The notes below the pieces were generated by a model. It worked only from the letters and a program-made list of their open reading frames with translations, did no database searches and was not told the origin of the DNA. A stretch of DNA of 64,000 nt from CAZAMP01 sp964486455. Its GTDB lineage: Bacteria > Eisenbacteria > RBG-16-71-46 > CAZAMP01. The translations under genes were made by a program, and so were the position numbers. The DNA is taken from positions 39,990 to 103,989 of the forward strand of contig CAZAMP010000009.1 of NCBI GenBank assembly GCA_964486455.1, read 5' to 3'. Positions within the stretch are counted from its first letter, which is position 1, and each line of letters begins with the position of its first letter. Shown here piece after piece: positions 44,820-53,953 of this stretch.

Positions 44820-46532
44820 CTAGTTCAATGTGACAACCTTCACGGTTTCCCGGTACCCAGCTGCCGTCGACAGCCGAATCCAATAGATGCCGGGGCCCGT
44901 GAGCCGCCCGGCCTCATCGCGACCGTCCCACACGGCCTCGTGGTGACCGGCATCCATCATTCCATCGACGAGCGTTCGAACCCGCGCGCCCTGTACATCG
45001 AAGATCTCGATCGTGGTGCGGGTCTTTTCCGTGAGGGTGAAGCGCACCGCGGTGGTTGGGGTGAATGGATTGGGAACACTCCGAAGAAGGGTGCTGGCCA
45101 CAGTGGGTGGCGTGTCGGACTCGTGTTCGTCGACATCGACCACCCGCGTCGTAAAGCCCACGCGGATGTGATCCCAGTAGGGTGACATGTTCGACAGGCT
45201 GCTTTCGCAGAATTGGCCACGATCGCGGAGAAGCTCGAACACGAGCTTGAGCGAGTCCGGTGCGTCATCCCCGGTTGGGAGGTAGTCGGAGTTATCTATC
45301 GTGTAGGTGTAGCATCCGGGCCCGCCGAGAGGGTTGTAGTAAAAGCCTCCGTTGCCGGCGGGAATCTGCGTCCAGCCGGTGTGGTCCCCGTTCGGGCACG
45401 TCCAGGGGTAGTAGTGCATCGCGACCCGGTAGCCGACGCACTCGTCTCTCGGGAGATCCTTCCAGATTTGGAATTGAATCAGCTGGATCGAAAGACTGTC
45501 GAGCGTGTCGACCGCGATCGGATTCGAGATCAGGTATTCGTTCTGCCAGAACGGGTGGGGGGTGATGGCGTTGGGGTCGGTGTCGGCCGCGATCATTACG
45601 CAGCCCTCGAGCGGACAATCCGGATCGGCCGGCGGATCCAGCACGTCGAGTGGAAAGACGCCCATGAGCGACCCTATGCCGGGCACCACGCTGGGGACCC
45701 AGCCATCGTACTCCTCGCCCGGTGTGCCCGTGGGCTCGAAGTCGCTCAGATCATCGAGACCGACACCAACGACTGAGACATTGTCGACGCCGAACGGGCC
45801 GTAGGCGGAGTTCAGAAAGCCGCCGTAGGAATCGACTCCGTCGGAATAGAGCGGATCGGAGTCGAAGTTGAACTCGACGGCGAACGACGCGCCGATCGAG
45901 TCGGGGAGCCACAAGGGCCCGACAACGATTCGATCGTGGGCGGGACTGTTCGGTGAACCGATTGCGGTTCCTTCCTGCACGGATCCGGAATAGCCCCAGC
46001 CCTGATCATTCGAGTGCATCGATTCGTTGAGAGGGTCGCTTCGTACGCCGAGGTCTCCCACGACGTAGACATACGTGAAATCGAACTCGGTCTCCGAGTC
46101 GACGAAGTAGTCGAACTCGAGAGTGACATCACCCGAGCCTCCGTAGACGAAGCTCCTCGCGAGGGTTTGGTCCCAGTCGTTGGAGTAGCCTTGCCCACCC
46201 GGCCAGCAAAGAGCTTCGGCGTAGTCCTGGTGTGCACCCAACCACATCGAACCCGTGGATCCGCCGGGTGTGATAACGCAGTTCACGGGGTCTCCGTGCG
46301 CTACGTGCGAATCCGCCGTGACGTGAGTGAAGAAGATCGGGTCCGCGGTCCGGTCCACCGACGTCCAACCCTGGGGCGTGCAATCCTCGAAGTCCCAGAT
46401 TCCGCCTTCGACCGCAAGACCCGTCACGGGGTCGAGACCACCGAACCAGAGCGTGTCCGGCTGAGCGATTGCGGCGCAGATCACGATTGTCGTTGCGGCG
46501 CAGATCACGAAGAAACGCGTCAAAGCCTCCAT
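44820..46532 (-). CDS. Secreted paralog 3 with FlgD-like C-terminus (first gene of the run)
   Basis: 570 aa from ATG 46532, chosen because AAAGGA lies 8 bp upstream and a signal peptide follows (MEALTRFFVICAATTIVICAAIA). It shares the DTLWFGGLDPVTG module with paralogs 1 and 2. The C-terminus has PNPFTPTTAVRFTL, AVWDGRDE and the tail ETVKVVTLN. It is transcribed from a perfect consensus promoter about 60 bp upstream and heads the minus-strand run that reaches 34.9 kb. Confidence 0.8.
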   Translation of the reverse strand: MEALTRFFVICAATTIVICAAIAQPDTLWFGGLDPVTGLAVEGGIWDFEDCTPQGWTSVDRTADPIFFTHVTADSHVAHGDPVNCVITPGGSTGSMWLGAHQDYAEALCWPGGQGYSNDWDQTLARSFVYGGSGDVTLEFDYFVDSETEFDFTYVYVVGDLGVRSDPLNESMHSNDQGWGYSGSVQEGTAIGSPNSPAHDRIVVGPLWLPDSIGASFAVEFNFDSDPLYSDGVDSYGGFLNSAYGPFGVDNVSVVGVGLDDLSDFEPTGTPGEEYDGWVPSVVPGIGSLMGVFPLDVLDPPADPDCPLEGCVMIAADTDPNAITPHPFWQNEYLISNPIAVDTLDSLSIQLIQFQIWKDLPRDECVGYRVAMHYYPWTCPNGDHTGWTQIPAGNGGFYYNPLGGPGCYTYTIDNSDYLPTGDDAPDSLKLVFELLRDRGQFCESSLSNMSPYWDHIRVGFTTRVVDVDEHESDTPPTVASTLLRSVPNPFTPTTAVRFTLTEKTRTTIEIFDVQGARVRTLVDGMMDAGHHEAVWDGRDEAGRLTGPGIYWIRLSTAAGYRETVKVVTLN

Positions 46533-46592
46533 CGTCGGCATCCTTTGAAGGGTCGCTTCAATCACTCCCGATCGTTCTCGCAATCTGTCTTT

Positions 46593-46621
46593 ATTATATT
46601 CATTCAATCCATATATGTCAA
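46593..46621 (-). promoter_or_regulatory. Perfect consensus sigma-70 promoter of the secreted-paralog operon
   Basis: On the minus strand TTGACA (46621-46616), exactly 17 bp, TATAAT (46598-46593). The surrounding 60 bp are strikingly AT-rich for this genome. Expected start is near 46586, about 54 nt before the ATG at 46532. Confidence 0.88.
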
Positions 46622-46656
46622 TTCAAGACATGCCGAATATACGGGCAAGGGGAACG

Positions 46657-46685
46657 TTGAGTCGCTTCAGGTCATCGGGTAGGAT
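46657..46685 (+). promoter_or_regulatory. Promoter of the TPR gene, divergent from the operon promoter
   Basis: TTGAGT (46657-46662), 17-bp spacer, TAGGAT (46680-46685). The two promoters are back to back within about 90 bp. Confidence 0.6.
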
Positions 46686-46730
46686 TCACGGCCCTGGATC
46701 AACGCTCAGACCAATCGGGAGAAAACTGGC

Positions 46731-48269
46731 ATGGAGACCTACCTTCGGGCTTTCGACCCGAACCTCGCTCGGCGACGCCTGCATGACATTCTGTACATCA
46801 CGTCATCGACGATCGGCGTGGGACGGGAGAATCTCCCGCATACATTCGATACGCCCGCCCTGTTGGGCTACGCCGAACGCTTTCTTCGTCGGCGGGACGT
46901 CCGCTTGACCGAATTCCACCCGGAGCTGATGGAGCGAACGGGCATCTCCATGGCGCTCTGCGGCCGGGACGAGGACGCTGAAAAGCTCTTCGATCGCGGC
47001 CTGCGCGGAGCCGCCGAGTCACGAGATGAAGCCCGGTTCTATTATCTGCGAGGCCACTACCTGCACTTTCGTCGGGGCGAGCTCGCTCAGGCGAAGCGCG
47101 TGCTGGAGAGGGCACTTGTTTGCACCGAGACACAACGCCATCTGAAGTCGGAAGAGTTGCTCGTGCTGGGCCGAATCGCTCGACTGACCCAGGACGCGGA
47201 TGGGGCCGAGAAGGCCTACCGGCAGGTGCTGACCTCGGGCGTTCTCAAATACCGACCGACCGCGATGCAGTATCTCAGCATTCTCCGCCGGCAACAGGGT
47301 CGCTACGATGAGGCGGTGAAGCTCAATCGCAAGGCGCATGCACTCATGAAGCGCCGGCGTCTCACGCTGGCGATGATGCAGGCGGATGCCGATCTCGCCG
47401 CTTTCCACATGGCCGAAGGTGAGTATCGGCTCGCGAAGGAGATCCTCGAGACGGTCGTGGCGCGAAACGTCCAGCTCCTGGACCTCAACTCCGCCGGGAA
47501 CACCTACAACAATCTGGCCATGGCGCTCGAGAAGCTGGGAGACCTCCGCGGTGCGCGCGATGCCTACCTCCAGGCACTGCGCTACGAGACGGCCATGGAC
47601 CGAAAGCTGCAGCAGTCCACGTCCTACCGAAACCTCGGGATCACGCTCTATCGGCTTGGTGATATCGAATGTGGGTTTGCGGCGTTCGAGACGGCCATCC
47701 GTCTCTCGAAGGAGATCTCGTCGGCTGAAGCGGAATTCCGGACCCGGACGGAGGCGCTCGAGGCCATCGGGCGGAGCAAGCGGCGGCTCGAGTGCGTTCC
47801 GCACACCGTGGGCCGTTGCGATGAGCTACTCGACACCTGCGGCAATGAGATATCGCGGGACGGACTCCGTTCCTACTCGCGCGTCATCGGCCGCTTCGCG
47901 GCCGGCCGCATGCCGGAGAAGCTCGCCGGTCTTCAAGGCCGTCGATCCAGTCGCCTGGCGGGGCCGGAGGGGCGCGCTGCGCTCAAAGCGCTGACGGCGG
48001 AGATCGTTCCGGATGAGTTCGAGAAGCGACTCGCTCAGCGCATCGGAGCCGGCCTGCCCGGTCGCTGCGGGCCGAAACCCGAAGAGCTGTGCTCATTCTT
48101 GATGCTCTTCTCCGGGGATTTCTTCCAGTTCAAGAACTACTCGCGCGAGTTCCCGCTCACACCGGCCAGGGTCAAGCACCAACTCCGGGAACTCTGCCGT
48201 CGAAAGATCATCGAGCTCAGCGGTACCAAGAAGGCGGCGAAATACGCGCTCGCCTTCCACCGCTCCTAG
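46731..48269 (+). CDS. TPR-repeat protein with possible winged-helix C-terminus (putative regulator)
   Basis: 512 aa, cytoplasmic (no signal peptide). Residues about 100-340 contain TPR-like helices (EYRLAKEILETVVARN, TYNNLAMALEKLGDLRGARD). The last 90 residues (FLMLFSGDFFQFKNYSREF then LTPARVKHQLRELCRRKIIEL) resemble a helix-turn-helix. Its position, divergent from a strong operon promoter across a 200-bp gap, fits a local transcription regulator, but this is inference. The M42 peptidase gene starts 13 bp downstream. Confidence 0.65.
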   Translation: METYLRAFDPNLARRRLHDILYITSSTIGVGRENLPHTFDTPALLGYAERFLRRRDVRLTEFHPELMERTGISMALCGRDEDAEKLFDRGLRGAAESRDEARFYYLRGHYLHFRRGELAQAKRVLERALVCTETQRHLKSEELLVLGRIARLTQDADGAEKAYRQVLTSGVLKYRPTAMQYLSILRRQQGRYDEAVKLNRKAHALMKRRRLTLAMMQADADLAAFHMAEGEYRLAKEILETVVARNVQLLDLNSAGNTYNNLAMALEKLGDLRGARDAYLQALRYETAMDRKLQQSTSYRNLGITLYRLGDIECGFAAFETAIRLSKEISSAEAEFRTRTEALEAIGRSKRRLECVPHTVGRCDELLDTCGNEISRDGLRSYSRVIGRFAAGRMPEKLAGLQGRRSSRLAGPEGRAALKALTAEIVPDEFEKRLAQRIGAGLPGRCGPKPEELCSFLMLFSGDFFQFKNYSREFPLTPARVKHQLRELCRRKIIELSGTKKAAKYALAFHRS

Positions 48270-48282
48270 CCAGGAGGACCTC

Positions 48283-49353
48283 GTGCAATCGTCATCCTTC
48301 GAGTTCCTGCGCGCGCTCGTCGAGGCCGCGGGACCGTCCGGTAGTGAGGGCCCCGTGCAGACCATCTTCAGCGACTACGTCAAGCCTTACGCCGATGAGA
48401 TCGTGACGACCCCGCATGGGTCGGTCGCGGCCATTCGGAACCCCGGCGGCTCGCCTCGAATCCTCATCGGAGGGCACGCGGACGAGATCGGGCTCATCAT
48501 CCATCACATCAGTGACAAGGGATTTCTCTTTTTCCGCGCCATCGGGGGCATTGATCTCCCGACGCTGCCGGGTGCCGTCGTCGAGATTCATGCCGCGAAG
48601 GGCGTCGTCACCGGGGTGATCGGGCGAAAGCCCATTCACCTGCAGGAATCCGACGAGCGGACCAAGGTGGAGAAGATCGCGAACCTCTACATCGACATCG
48701 GCGCGAAGTCGAAGGCCGAAGCGCAGAGGCGGGTGCGCCCGGGCGATCCGGCGACGTTTCGGAGCGGGCTCATTCGCTTGAGCGCTGACCTCGTCAGCTC
48801 GAAGGCGATGGACAACCGGACGGGCGTCTTCTGCGCGGCCGAGACCCTCCGCGGGCTCGGCAAGGCCAAGCCGAAGGCGTGCGTGATCGCGCTGTCATCG
48901 GTGGGGGAAGAGATCGGCGCAGACGGAGCGCTCACCGCGGCCTACGACCTCGATCCGGACGCGGCCATCGCAGTCGACGTGACGTTCTCGATCGACCAGC
49001 CGGACGTCACGGATCGGGACTGGTGTGAGGTCCACCTGGGCAAGGGACCCGCTGTGAGCCGCGGACCGAAGCTGAACGAGTCGATCGTTCGGCTTCTCGA
49101 AAAGGCCGGCAAGAAGGGCAAGGTCCCGCTGCAGTACGAGGCCATCGCTGGCCGGACGGGGACGGACGGTGACCGATTCACGGTCGCGAGGCGGGGCGTG
49201 CCGATCGGTCTCGTCAGCGTGCCGGCCCGCTACATGCACACGCCCGTCGAAGTGGTATCGCTCAAAGATCTCGACAACGTCGCGAAGCTCCTCGCGACGT
49301 TCGCGCGTGATTTGACGCCCAAGACGTCGTTCGCGCCGTTCGTCTCACGGTGA
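48283..49353 (+). CDS. M42-family aminopeptidase (FrvX/glutamyl aminopeptidase-like)
   Basis: 356 aa, starting at GTG after AGGAGG. The two-metal site is visible: GHADEIG (His, Asp), MDNR (bridging Asp), EEIG (catalytic Glu pair), a later DVT Asp, and RYMHTPVE with the last His. It trims N-terminal residues from small peptides, usually as a cytoplasmic dodecamer. The stop overlaps the GNAT start. Confidence 0.93.
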   Translation: MQSSSFEFLRALVEAAGPSGSEGPVQTIFSDYVKPYADEIVTTPHGSVAAIRNPGGSPRILIGGHADEIGLIIHHISDKGFLFFRAIGGIDLPTLPGAVVEIHAAKGVVTGVIGRKPIHLQESDERTKVEKIANLYIDIGAKSKAEAQRRVRPGDPATFRSGLIRLSADLVSSKAMDNRTGVFCAAETLRGLGKAKPKACVIALSSVGEEIGADGALTAAYDLDPDAAIAVDVTFSIDQPDVTDRDWCEVHLGKGPAVSRGPKLNESIVRLLEKAGKKGKVPLQYEAIAGRTGTDGDRFTVARRGVPIGLVSVPARYMHTPVEVVSLKDLDNVAKLLATFARDLTPKTSFAPFVSR

Positions 49354-50126
49354 TCGAAACTCGCGATAGGAGACGCCTCGAGCGGGTGCTCAGGCGAGAC
49401 CCGGTCTGGGGCGGATACGCGCTCGGCGATCTCGATGACCGCTATTTCGAGCGCACCCGCTGGTTTCTGGCGGATCAGGAGGGCTCCGCCCTCGTCATGC
49501 TGTACGAGGACGGGCCGTCCCTGAGCCTCATGACGTTCGGCAAGGCGGAAGGCACGGTGCGGATCCTGGCGCAGGCGTCCCTTCCGGAGCCGTTTCACAT
49601 TCACTATCCTGAGCCGCAGCACGAAGCGATCCAGGAGCAGCTGGCAGTCACGTCGGAGCCGTATCTCCGCTACGGGATCCAGCGGGACACGCTCGCGGAC
49701 GTGCCGCCGGTGGAAGGCGTGGAGTGGAATCGGCTCACGAAGGACGACGTCGCGGAAGCCGAGTCGATCTATCGTCACTATCCGGAGAACTTTTTCGTCC
49801 CGGATCGCGTTGACGAGGGACTATACATGGGCGCGCGCATTGACGGCCGGCTGGTCGCCGTGGGGGGGACCCACGTCGTGTCGGCCATGACCCGTGTGGC
49901 GGCCCTCGGAGACATCATGACCGAGCCCGCGTGTCGCGGTCGCGGGATCGGCGCGCGGCTCACCTGGCACCTTTGCGGTGAGCTGTTCGATATCGTTGAT
50001 CTCATCGTGTTGAACGTTGCGGAAGTCAACATCGCCGGGCGAAGGACCTACGAGAAGGTGGGATTCGGGATGCCGGTGCGTCACTACGAAGGACACGACG
50101 CCCGCTCTGCAAAGAAGGATCGATAA
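49350..50126 (+). CDS. GNAT-family N-acetyltransferase
   Basis: 258 aa from a GTG overlapping the M42 stop. The acetyl-CoA pyrophosphate-binding motif EPACRGRGIGARL (motif A) lies in the C-terminal half, with a preceding GDIM strand. The N-terminal half is a divergent GNAT-like or substrate domain. It resembles FR47-type proteins that acetylate amino groups; the acceptor is unknown. Confidence 0.82.
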   Translation: MIETRDRRRLERVLRRDPVWGGYALGDLDDRYFERTRWFLADQEGSALVMLYEDGPSLSLMTFGKAEGTVRILAQASLPEPFHIHYPEPQHEAIQEQLAVTSEPYLRYGIQRDTLADVPPVEGVEWNRLTKDDVAEAESIYRHYPENFFVPDRVDEGLYMGARIDGRLVAVGGTHVVSAMTRVAALGDIMTEPACRGRGIGARLTWHLCGELFDIVDLIVLNVAEVNIAGRRTYEKVGFGMPVRHYEGHDARSAKKDR

Positions 50127-50129
50127 TCA

Positions 50130-51077
50130 ATGAAGCGACTCGCATCAATTCTCTTGGCCGCCGGGATGCTCATTCCCGCGTCGTCGATGTCCCAAGACCC
50201 CGGATTCCCACTCGGCTACCCGATCACGAACAACAGCGCGATGGAGGTGCTGCCGGTCTGGTCGCCCGATGACTCGCTCATCGCGTTCACGACGGGGAGA
50301 TATCCGAACCTGCATCTCAACTTCATCCGCCCGAACGGCACCGATCACGTCGTGCACACCGCTGCGGGGGCCGTTTGGGCGTGGTTTCCCGACTGCGCGA
50401 GCGTCCTGGCGACGAAGTGGTCCGAGGACGCGTGGCGTCTCATCAAGGTGTCCGTTGATGGAACGACGACGGACCTCGGAAAGAGCCTTCCGCAAGCTTT
50501 CACCGACTTCGTCGTCACCCCGGATGGCGATGCGGTGGTCTGGGGTGAGCGCGTGGGGAACGCCTGCGAGATCGTGCGCATGGCGATCGGGGACACGGTG
50601 ACGGTCCGTCTCGCGAGAACGGAAGGTCCCAGCGCCCCGTGCGTCTGGACCGCCGGGGGGGACAGCCTCGTGGTGTGGACGCAGCTGGGGCGCGATTCGG
50701 TTTGCATCGGTCGCCTCGGTCTCACGGCCGAGGGGCTCGTCGCCGATGGGGATTCCCTGCGCTTCTACGCAACCCAGTGGCCGGGAGAGCCACCGGCCGA
50801 ACGCCCGACGTTCGCGGCCGACGGTGTGCGCGCGGTCTACAACACCAGTCGCTCCGAGCTTTACCTCATCGATGGCACCGATGGCCCGCCGGTCAAGCTG
50901 CCCATCGACGATCACGTCCGCCGCCGTCCGGCGCTCTCTCCCGACGGATCGCGTCTCGTCGTTCCCACTCGGAGACCGGGTGGCGCGGCCGCCCCAACGA
51001 TGTGGGACCTCTGGGTTCTGGACGTGAATCGGGCGTTCGAACGCGCGCTCGAACGCCCTGAGGGGTCTCCCGAATAG
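50130..51077 (+). CDS. Secreted TolB/PD40-type beta-propeller protein
   Basis: 315 aa with a signal peptide (MKRLASILLAAGMLIPASS). Four or more PD40-like blades are seen: VWSPDDSLIAFTTGR, VTPDGDAVVWGE, TFAADGVRAVYNT, ALSPDGSRLVVPT. There are no enzymatic motifs. Probably binds a partner in the envelope. It follows the GNAT gene by 3 bp. Confidence 0.75.
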   Translation: MKRLASILLAAGMLIPASSMSQDPGFPLGYPITNNSAMEVLPVWSPDDSLIAFTTGRYPNLHLNFIRPNGTDHVVHTAAGAVWAWFPDCASVLATKWSEDAWRLIKVSVDGTTTDLGKSLPQAFTDFVVTPDGDAVVWGERVGNACEIVRMAIGDTVTVRLARTEGPSAPCVWTAGGDSLVVWTQLGRDSVCIGRLGLTAEGLVADGDSLRFYATQWPGEPPAERPTFAADGVRAVYNTSRSELYLIDGTDGPPVKLPIDDHVRRRPALSPDGSRLVVPTRRPGGAAAPTMWDLWVLDVNRAFERALERPEGSPE

Positions 51078-51087
51078 CCGCGAGCCG

Positions 51088-52449
51088 CTACTCGAGGAGG
51101 ATCATCTTCTTCGTGACCGTCTGGCCGCCGTACTGCAGCTCGTAGAAATAGACCCCCGAACGCACCGTGTGCCCGTGATCGTCGATGCCGTCCCACCGGA
51201 AGCGGAACGTACCCTCGGTGGAGTGTGAGCGTTTGACGGACCGCACGATGCGCCCGCCTACGTCGTGGATCACGACCGTCACACTCCCCGGGCGCGGCAG
51301 CGTGTACGAGAATGTCGTGGTCGGGTTGAACGGGTTCGGGAAGTTCTGGCCAAGCTCGAAGTCGGCGGCGACGGCACCATCGGACGCCGAGACGGTCTCG
51401 TTCATCTCGTAGAACACGAGCTGGCTGATGAAGCAGAAGTGCGGCTCCGTGTGTCCGGTGTAGTTGTAGTTGCAGTCCGGACAGGTCACTCCGGGCACGC
51501 AGTCGGGATTGTTCGGGCGACAGAGGTTCTCGTAAGGCTGAATGTCGTAGTTGAATTCGGCGGGCATGCCGGGTGTGACGGAATACGTCACATCGAGATC
51601 CCACGGATCCACTTTGTCGCCGGGGCACCAGCCGGCGCGTGCGTATTGCCAGGTTCCTCCCTGGGGGCTACACGGGTTTATGACGCAGTCTCCTCGCCAC
51701 GGGTTGTACGACGTCGTGTCGGGACCGACCGCGATCGCGTGCCACTTGTTGCAGAACTCAGCGCAGTTGTGCGTGTTCCCTTGTCCATGCCCCGTCGACG
51801 TGGCCCGGAACTTGACCACGTCCACATCCGGGTCGATGTCGACGATCATCGGCTGTAGATGGTCTTCGTGGGGGCGCTCAGGATCGCCGTAGACGATTCG
51901 GCGGTTCGTCCACATGTTCATGACCTTGACCGGCTCGTAGAGCATCTCCCCCTCGATGAAGGCGAACGTGATCGTGACCAGCCAGCCGCGATCTCCTCCG
52001 ATCCACGACTCGATGTAGTTCCGCAGCACCACGGTATCGTGCAGAAACGTCTTGTAGTCGGAGACATCCAGCACCCAGGTGCAGGAGTCCGGACGGCTCC
52101 CGCCGGTGATGTCGTACGGAGTGACGATGCGCGCGATCTCGAACGCCTCGACGTCGGTCGTATCACCGACCAGCACTTCCGTCCAGCCGATCCGGTCCCA
52201 CGGATCGCAGTCACCCGGCGCTTCGGGGCAGCCGATCTTGTAGTAGAGCAGGATCTTACTCCAGTGGACCGTCGTGTCGGGGAGGTCGAATGTGTCCACG
52301 TGGGCCGTGGCCCAGTTGTAGAAGTCATGATCAAACGTGGTGACCCAGGTCGTGTCACCTGGATCGGCAAGCGCGGACGTGTTGAGGATACCGCCCAAGG
52401 CGAGCGGCAGCGCCAACAGACCGAGCGTGAGGCAACCGGAGATGCGCAT
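51088..52449 (-). CDS. Secreted peptide-N-glycosidase F-like protein with FlgD-like C-terminus
   Basis: 453 aa from the ATG after GGAGG (52449). A signal peptide ends near SALA. The body matches the PNGase F fold: paired eight-stranded beta domains with ILLYYKIGCPE, a STGHGQGN...HNCAEFCNKWH segment, and GTWQYARAGWCPG. The conserved Cys/Trp-rich ARAGWCPG and NCAEF motifs are characteristic of PNGF N/C domains (PF09112/PF09113). The tail has FPNPFNPTTTFSY, RWDGI and KKMILLE. It would remove N-linked glycans from glycoproteins outside the cell. Confidence 0.8.
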   Translation of the reverse strand: MRISGCLTLGLLALPLALGGILNTSALADPGDTTWVTTFDHDFYNWATAHVDTFDLPDTTVHWSKILLYYKIGCPEAPGDCDPWDRIGWTEVLVGDTTDVEAFEIARIVTPYDITGGSRPDSCTWVLDVSDYKTFLHDTVVLRNYIESWIGGDRGWLVTITFAFIEGEMLYEPVKVMNMWTNRRIVYGDPERPHEDHLQPMIVDIDPDVDVVKFRATSTGHGQGNTHNCAEFCNKWHAIAVGPDTTSYNPWRGDCVINPCSPQGGTWQYARAGWCPGDKVDPWDLDVTYSVTPGMPAEFNYDIQPYENLCRPNNPDCVPGVTCPDCNYNYTGHTEPHFCFISQLVFYEMNETVSASDGAVAADFELGQNFPNPFNPTTTFSYTLPRPGSVTVVIHDVGGRIVRSVKRSHSTEGTFRFRWDGIDDHGHTVRSGVYFYELQYGGQTVTKKMILLE

Positions 52450-52670
52450 CGAGACCTCCATGCTGACTTGAGACTGCTGAGAACATAGGCAACAGTCTAC
52501 CAGGTTACGCGATTGAATTGTCGTAGGATTATCTCATGGAGAGGGCTCAATCCGGCTCCTGGCGCGGCGAACGAGTTTTCTCTTGCGAGTCGGAGTCGTA
52601 GTAGTTATTGAAGAATCCCGTGGGACAGAACGTACTAGAGATAGTCGCCGAGCCCCAAACGGAGCTACCG

Positions 52671-53942
52671 GTGGAAAAACTCATCATTCAGGGGGGGACG
52701 CGTCTCAACGGTACCGTCTCAGTCGGCGGTGCGAAGAATGCCGCGCTGCCCGTGATGACATCCTTTCTTCTCGCCGGCGGCAAGAGCAGGCTCGATCGGG
52801 TTCCCGCTCTGAACGACGTCAAGACCCTCAGTGAGCTTCTCGCCCTTCTCGGTCCCGAGGTCGACTTCACCAACGGTAGCGTCACGATCGACGCGACGAA
52901 CATCACGAGCCACATCGCCCCGTACAAGCTCGTGAGCCGCATGCGGGCGTCGTTCTATGTGCTAGGTCCGTTATTGGCCCGGCTCGGTCGGGCGAAGGTG
53001 TCGCTACCCGGCGGGTGCGCCTGGGGACCCCGTCCGGTAAACCTGCATCTCGCCGGACTCGAGGCACTCGGCGCCGAGATCGAGATCGAGCACGGCTACG
53101 TGGTCGCGAAGGCTAAGCGGCTGGTGGGCAAGCCGTTCCATTTCGACGTCTCGAGTGTGGGCGCGACGGCCCAGCTCATGATGGCCGCAACGCTGGCCAA
53201 GGGCACAACCGTGCTCACGAACAGCGCCTGCGAGCCCGAGATCGGCGCTCTGGCCGAGTGTCTTCGCCAAATGGGCGCCCGGATTGAGGGCGACGGCACG
53301 CGGACCGTCCGCATCGAGGGCGTCGACAGCCTGGCCCCGGTGACATACGAGAACATTCCGGACCGGATCGAAGCGGGGACGTTCCTGATCGCGGGCGCGA
53401 TGGGGGGCGGCGAGGTCGTCGTGGACCACATCCGGCCCGACCATCTGGATGCACTCACGGAAATGCTGACCCGCGTTGGCGCTAGCGTCTCCGTTCTCGA
53501 GGACGCCGTCCTGGTGAAGGGTGTCGACCGGCCCAAGGCCGTCGATGTCACCACCGATATCTATCCGGGCTATCCGACCGACCTTCAGGCGCAGGCGATC
53601 GCGCTGCTTTCCATCGCTGATGGAACGAGCCGGATCACGGACACGATCTACACCGATCGCTTCGCGCATGTCCCCGAGCTCCGGCGGCTGGGCGCCGATA
53701 TCGAGATGACGGCGAACGTCGCCGCTGTGAAGGGCGTCCCGAAGCTCCAGGGTGCCTACGTGCGCTCGAAGGACCTGCGCGCCAGTGCCGCGCTGATCCT
53801 CGCCGCGATTGTCGCCGAGGGCGAGACGCACGTGACCCATATCCACCACCTCGACCGGGGCTACGAGCAGATCGAGGACAAGCTCCGAGGGCTGGGCGTC
53901 ACGGTCGAGCGAATGGAAGATCCCAACGGCGAGGATGCCTGA
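52671..53942 (+). CDS. murA: UDP-N-acetylglucosamine 1-carboxyvinyltransferase
   Basis: 423 aa from GTG 52671, with GGAG upstream, giving the typical start MEKLIIQGG. An upstream TTG at 52608 would add 21 unusual residues. Lys22/Asn23 (GAKNA) and the active-site Cys116 in PGGCAWGPRPVN are present, the latter being the fosfomycin target. It performs the first committed step of peptidoglycan synthesis. It is convergent with the CotH-type gene (11-bp gap). Confidence 0.96.
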   Translation: MEKLIIQGGTRLNGTVSVGGAKNAALPVMTSFLLAGGKSRLDRVPALNDVKTLSELLALLGPEVDFTNGSVTIDATNITSHIAPYKLVSRMRASFYVLGPLLARLGRAKVSLPGGCAWGPRPVNLHLAGLEALGAEIEIEHGYVVAKAKRLVGKPFHFDVSSVGATAQLMMAATLAKGTTVLTNSACEPEIGALAECLRQMGARIEGDGTRTVRIEGVDSLAPVTYENIPDRIEAGTFLIAGAMGGGEVVVDHIRPDHLDALTEMLTRVGASVSVLEDAVLVKGVDRPKAVDVTTDIYPGYPTDLQAQAIALLSIADGTSRITDTIYTDRFAHVPELRRLGADIEMTANVAAVKGVPKLQGAYVRSKDLRASAALILAAIVAEGETHVTHIHHLDRGYEQIEDKLRGLGVTVERMEDPNGEDA

Positions 53943-53953
53943 CCACCGCCCGA

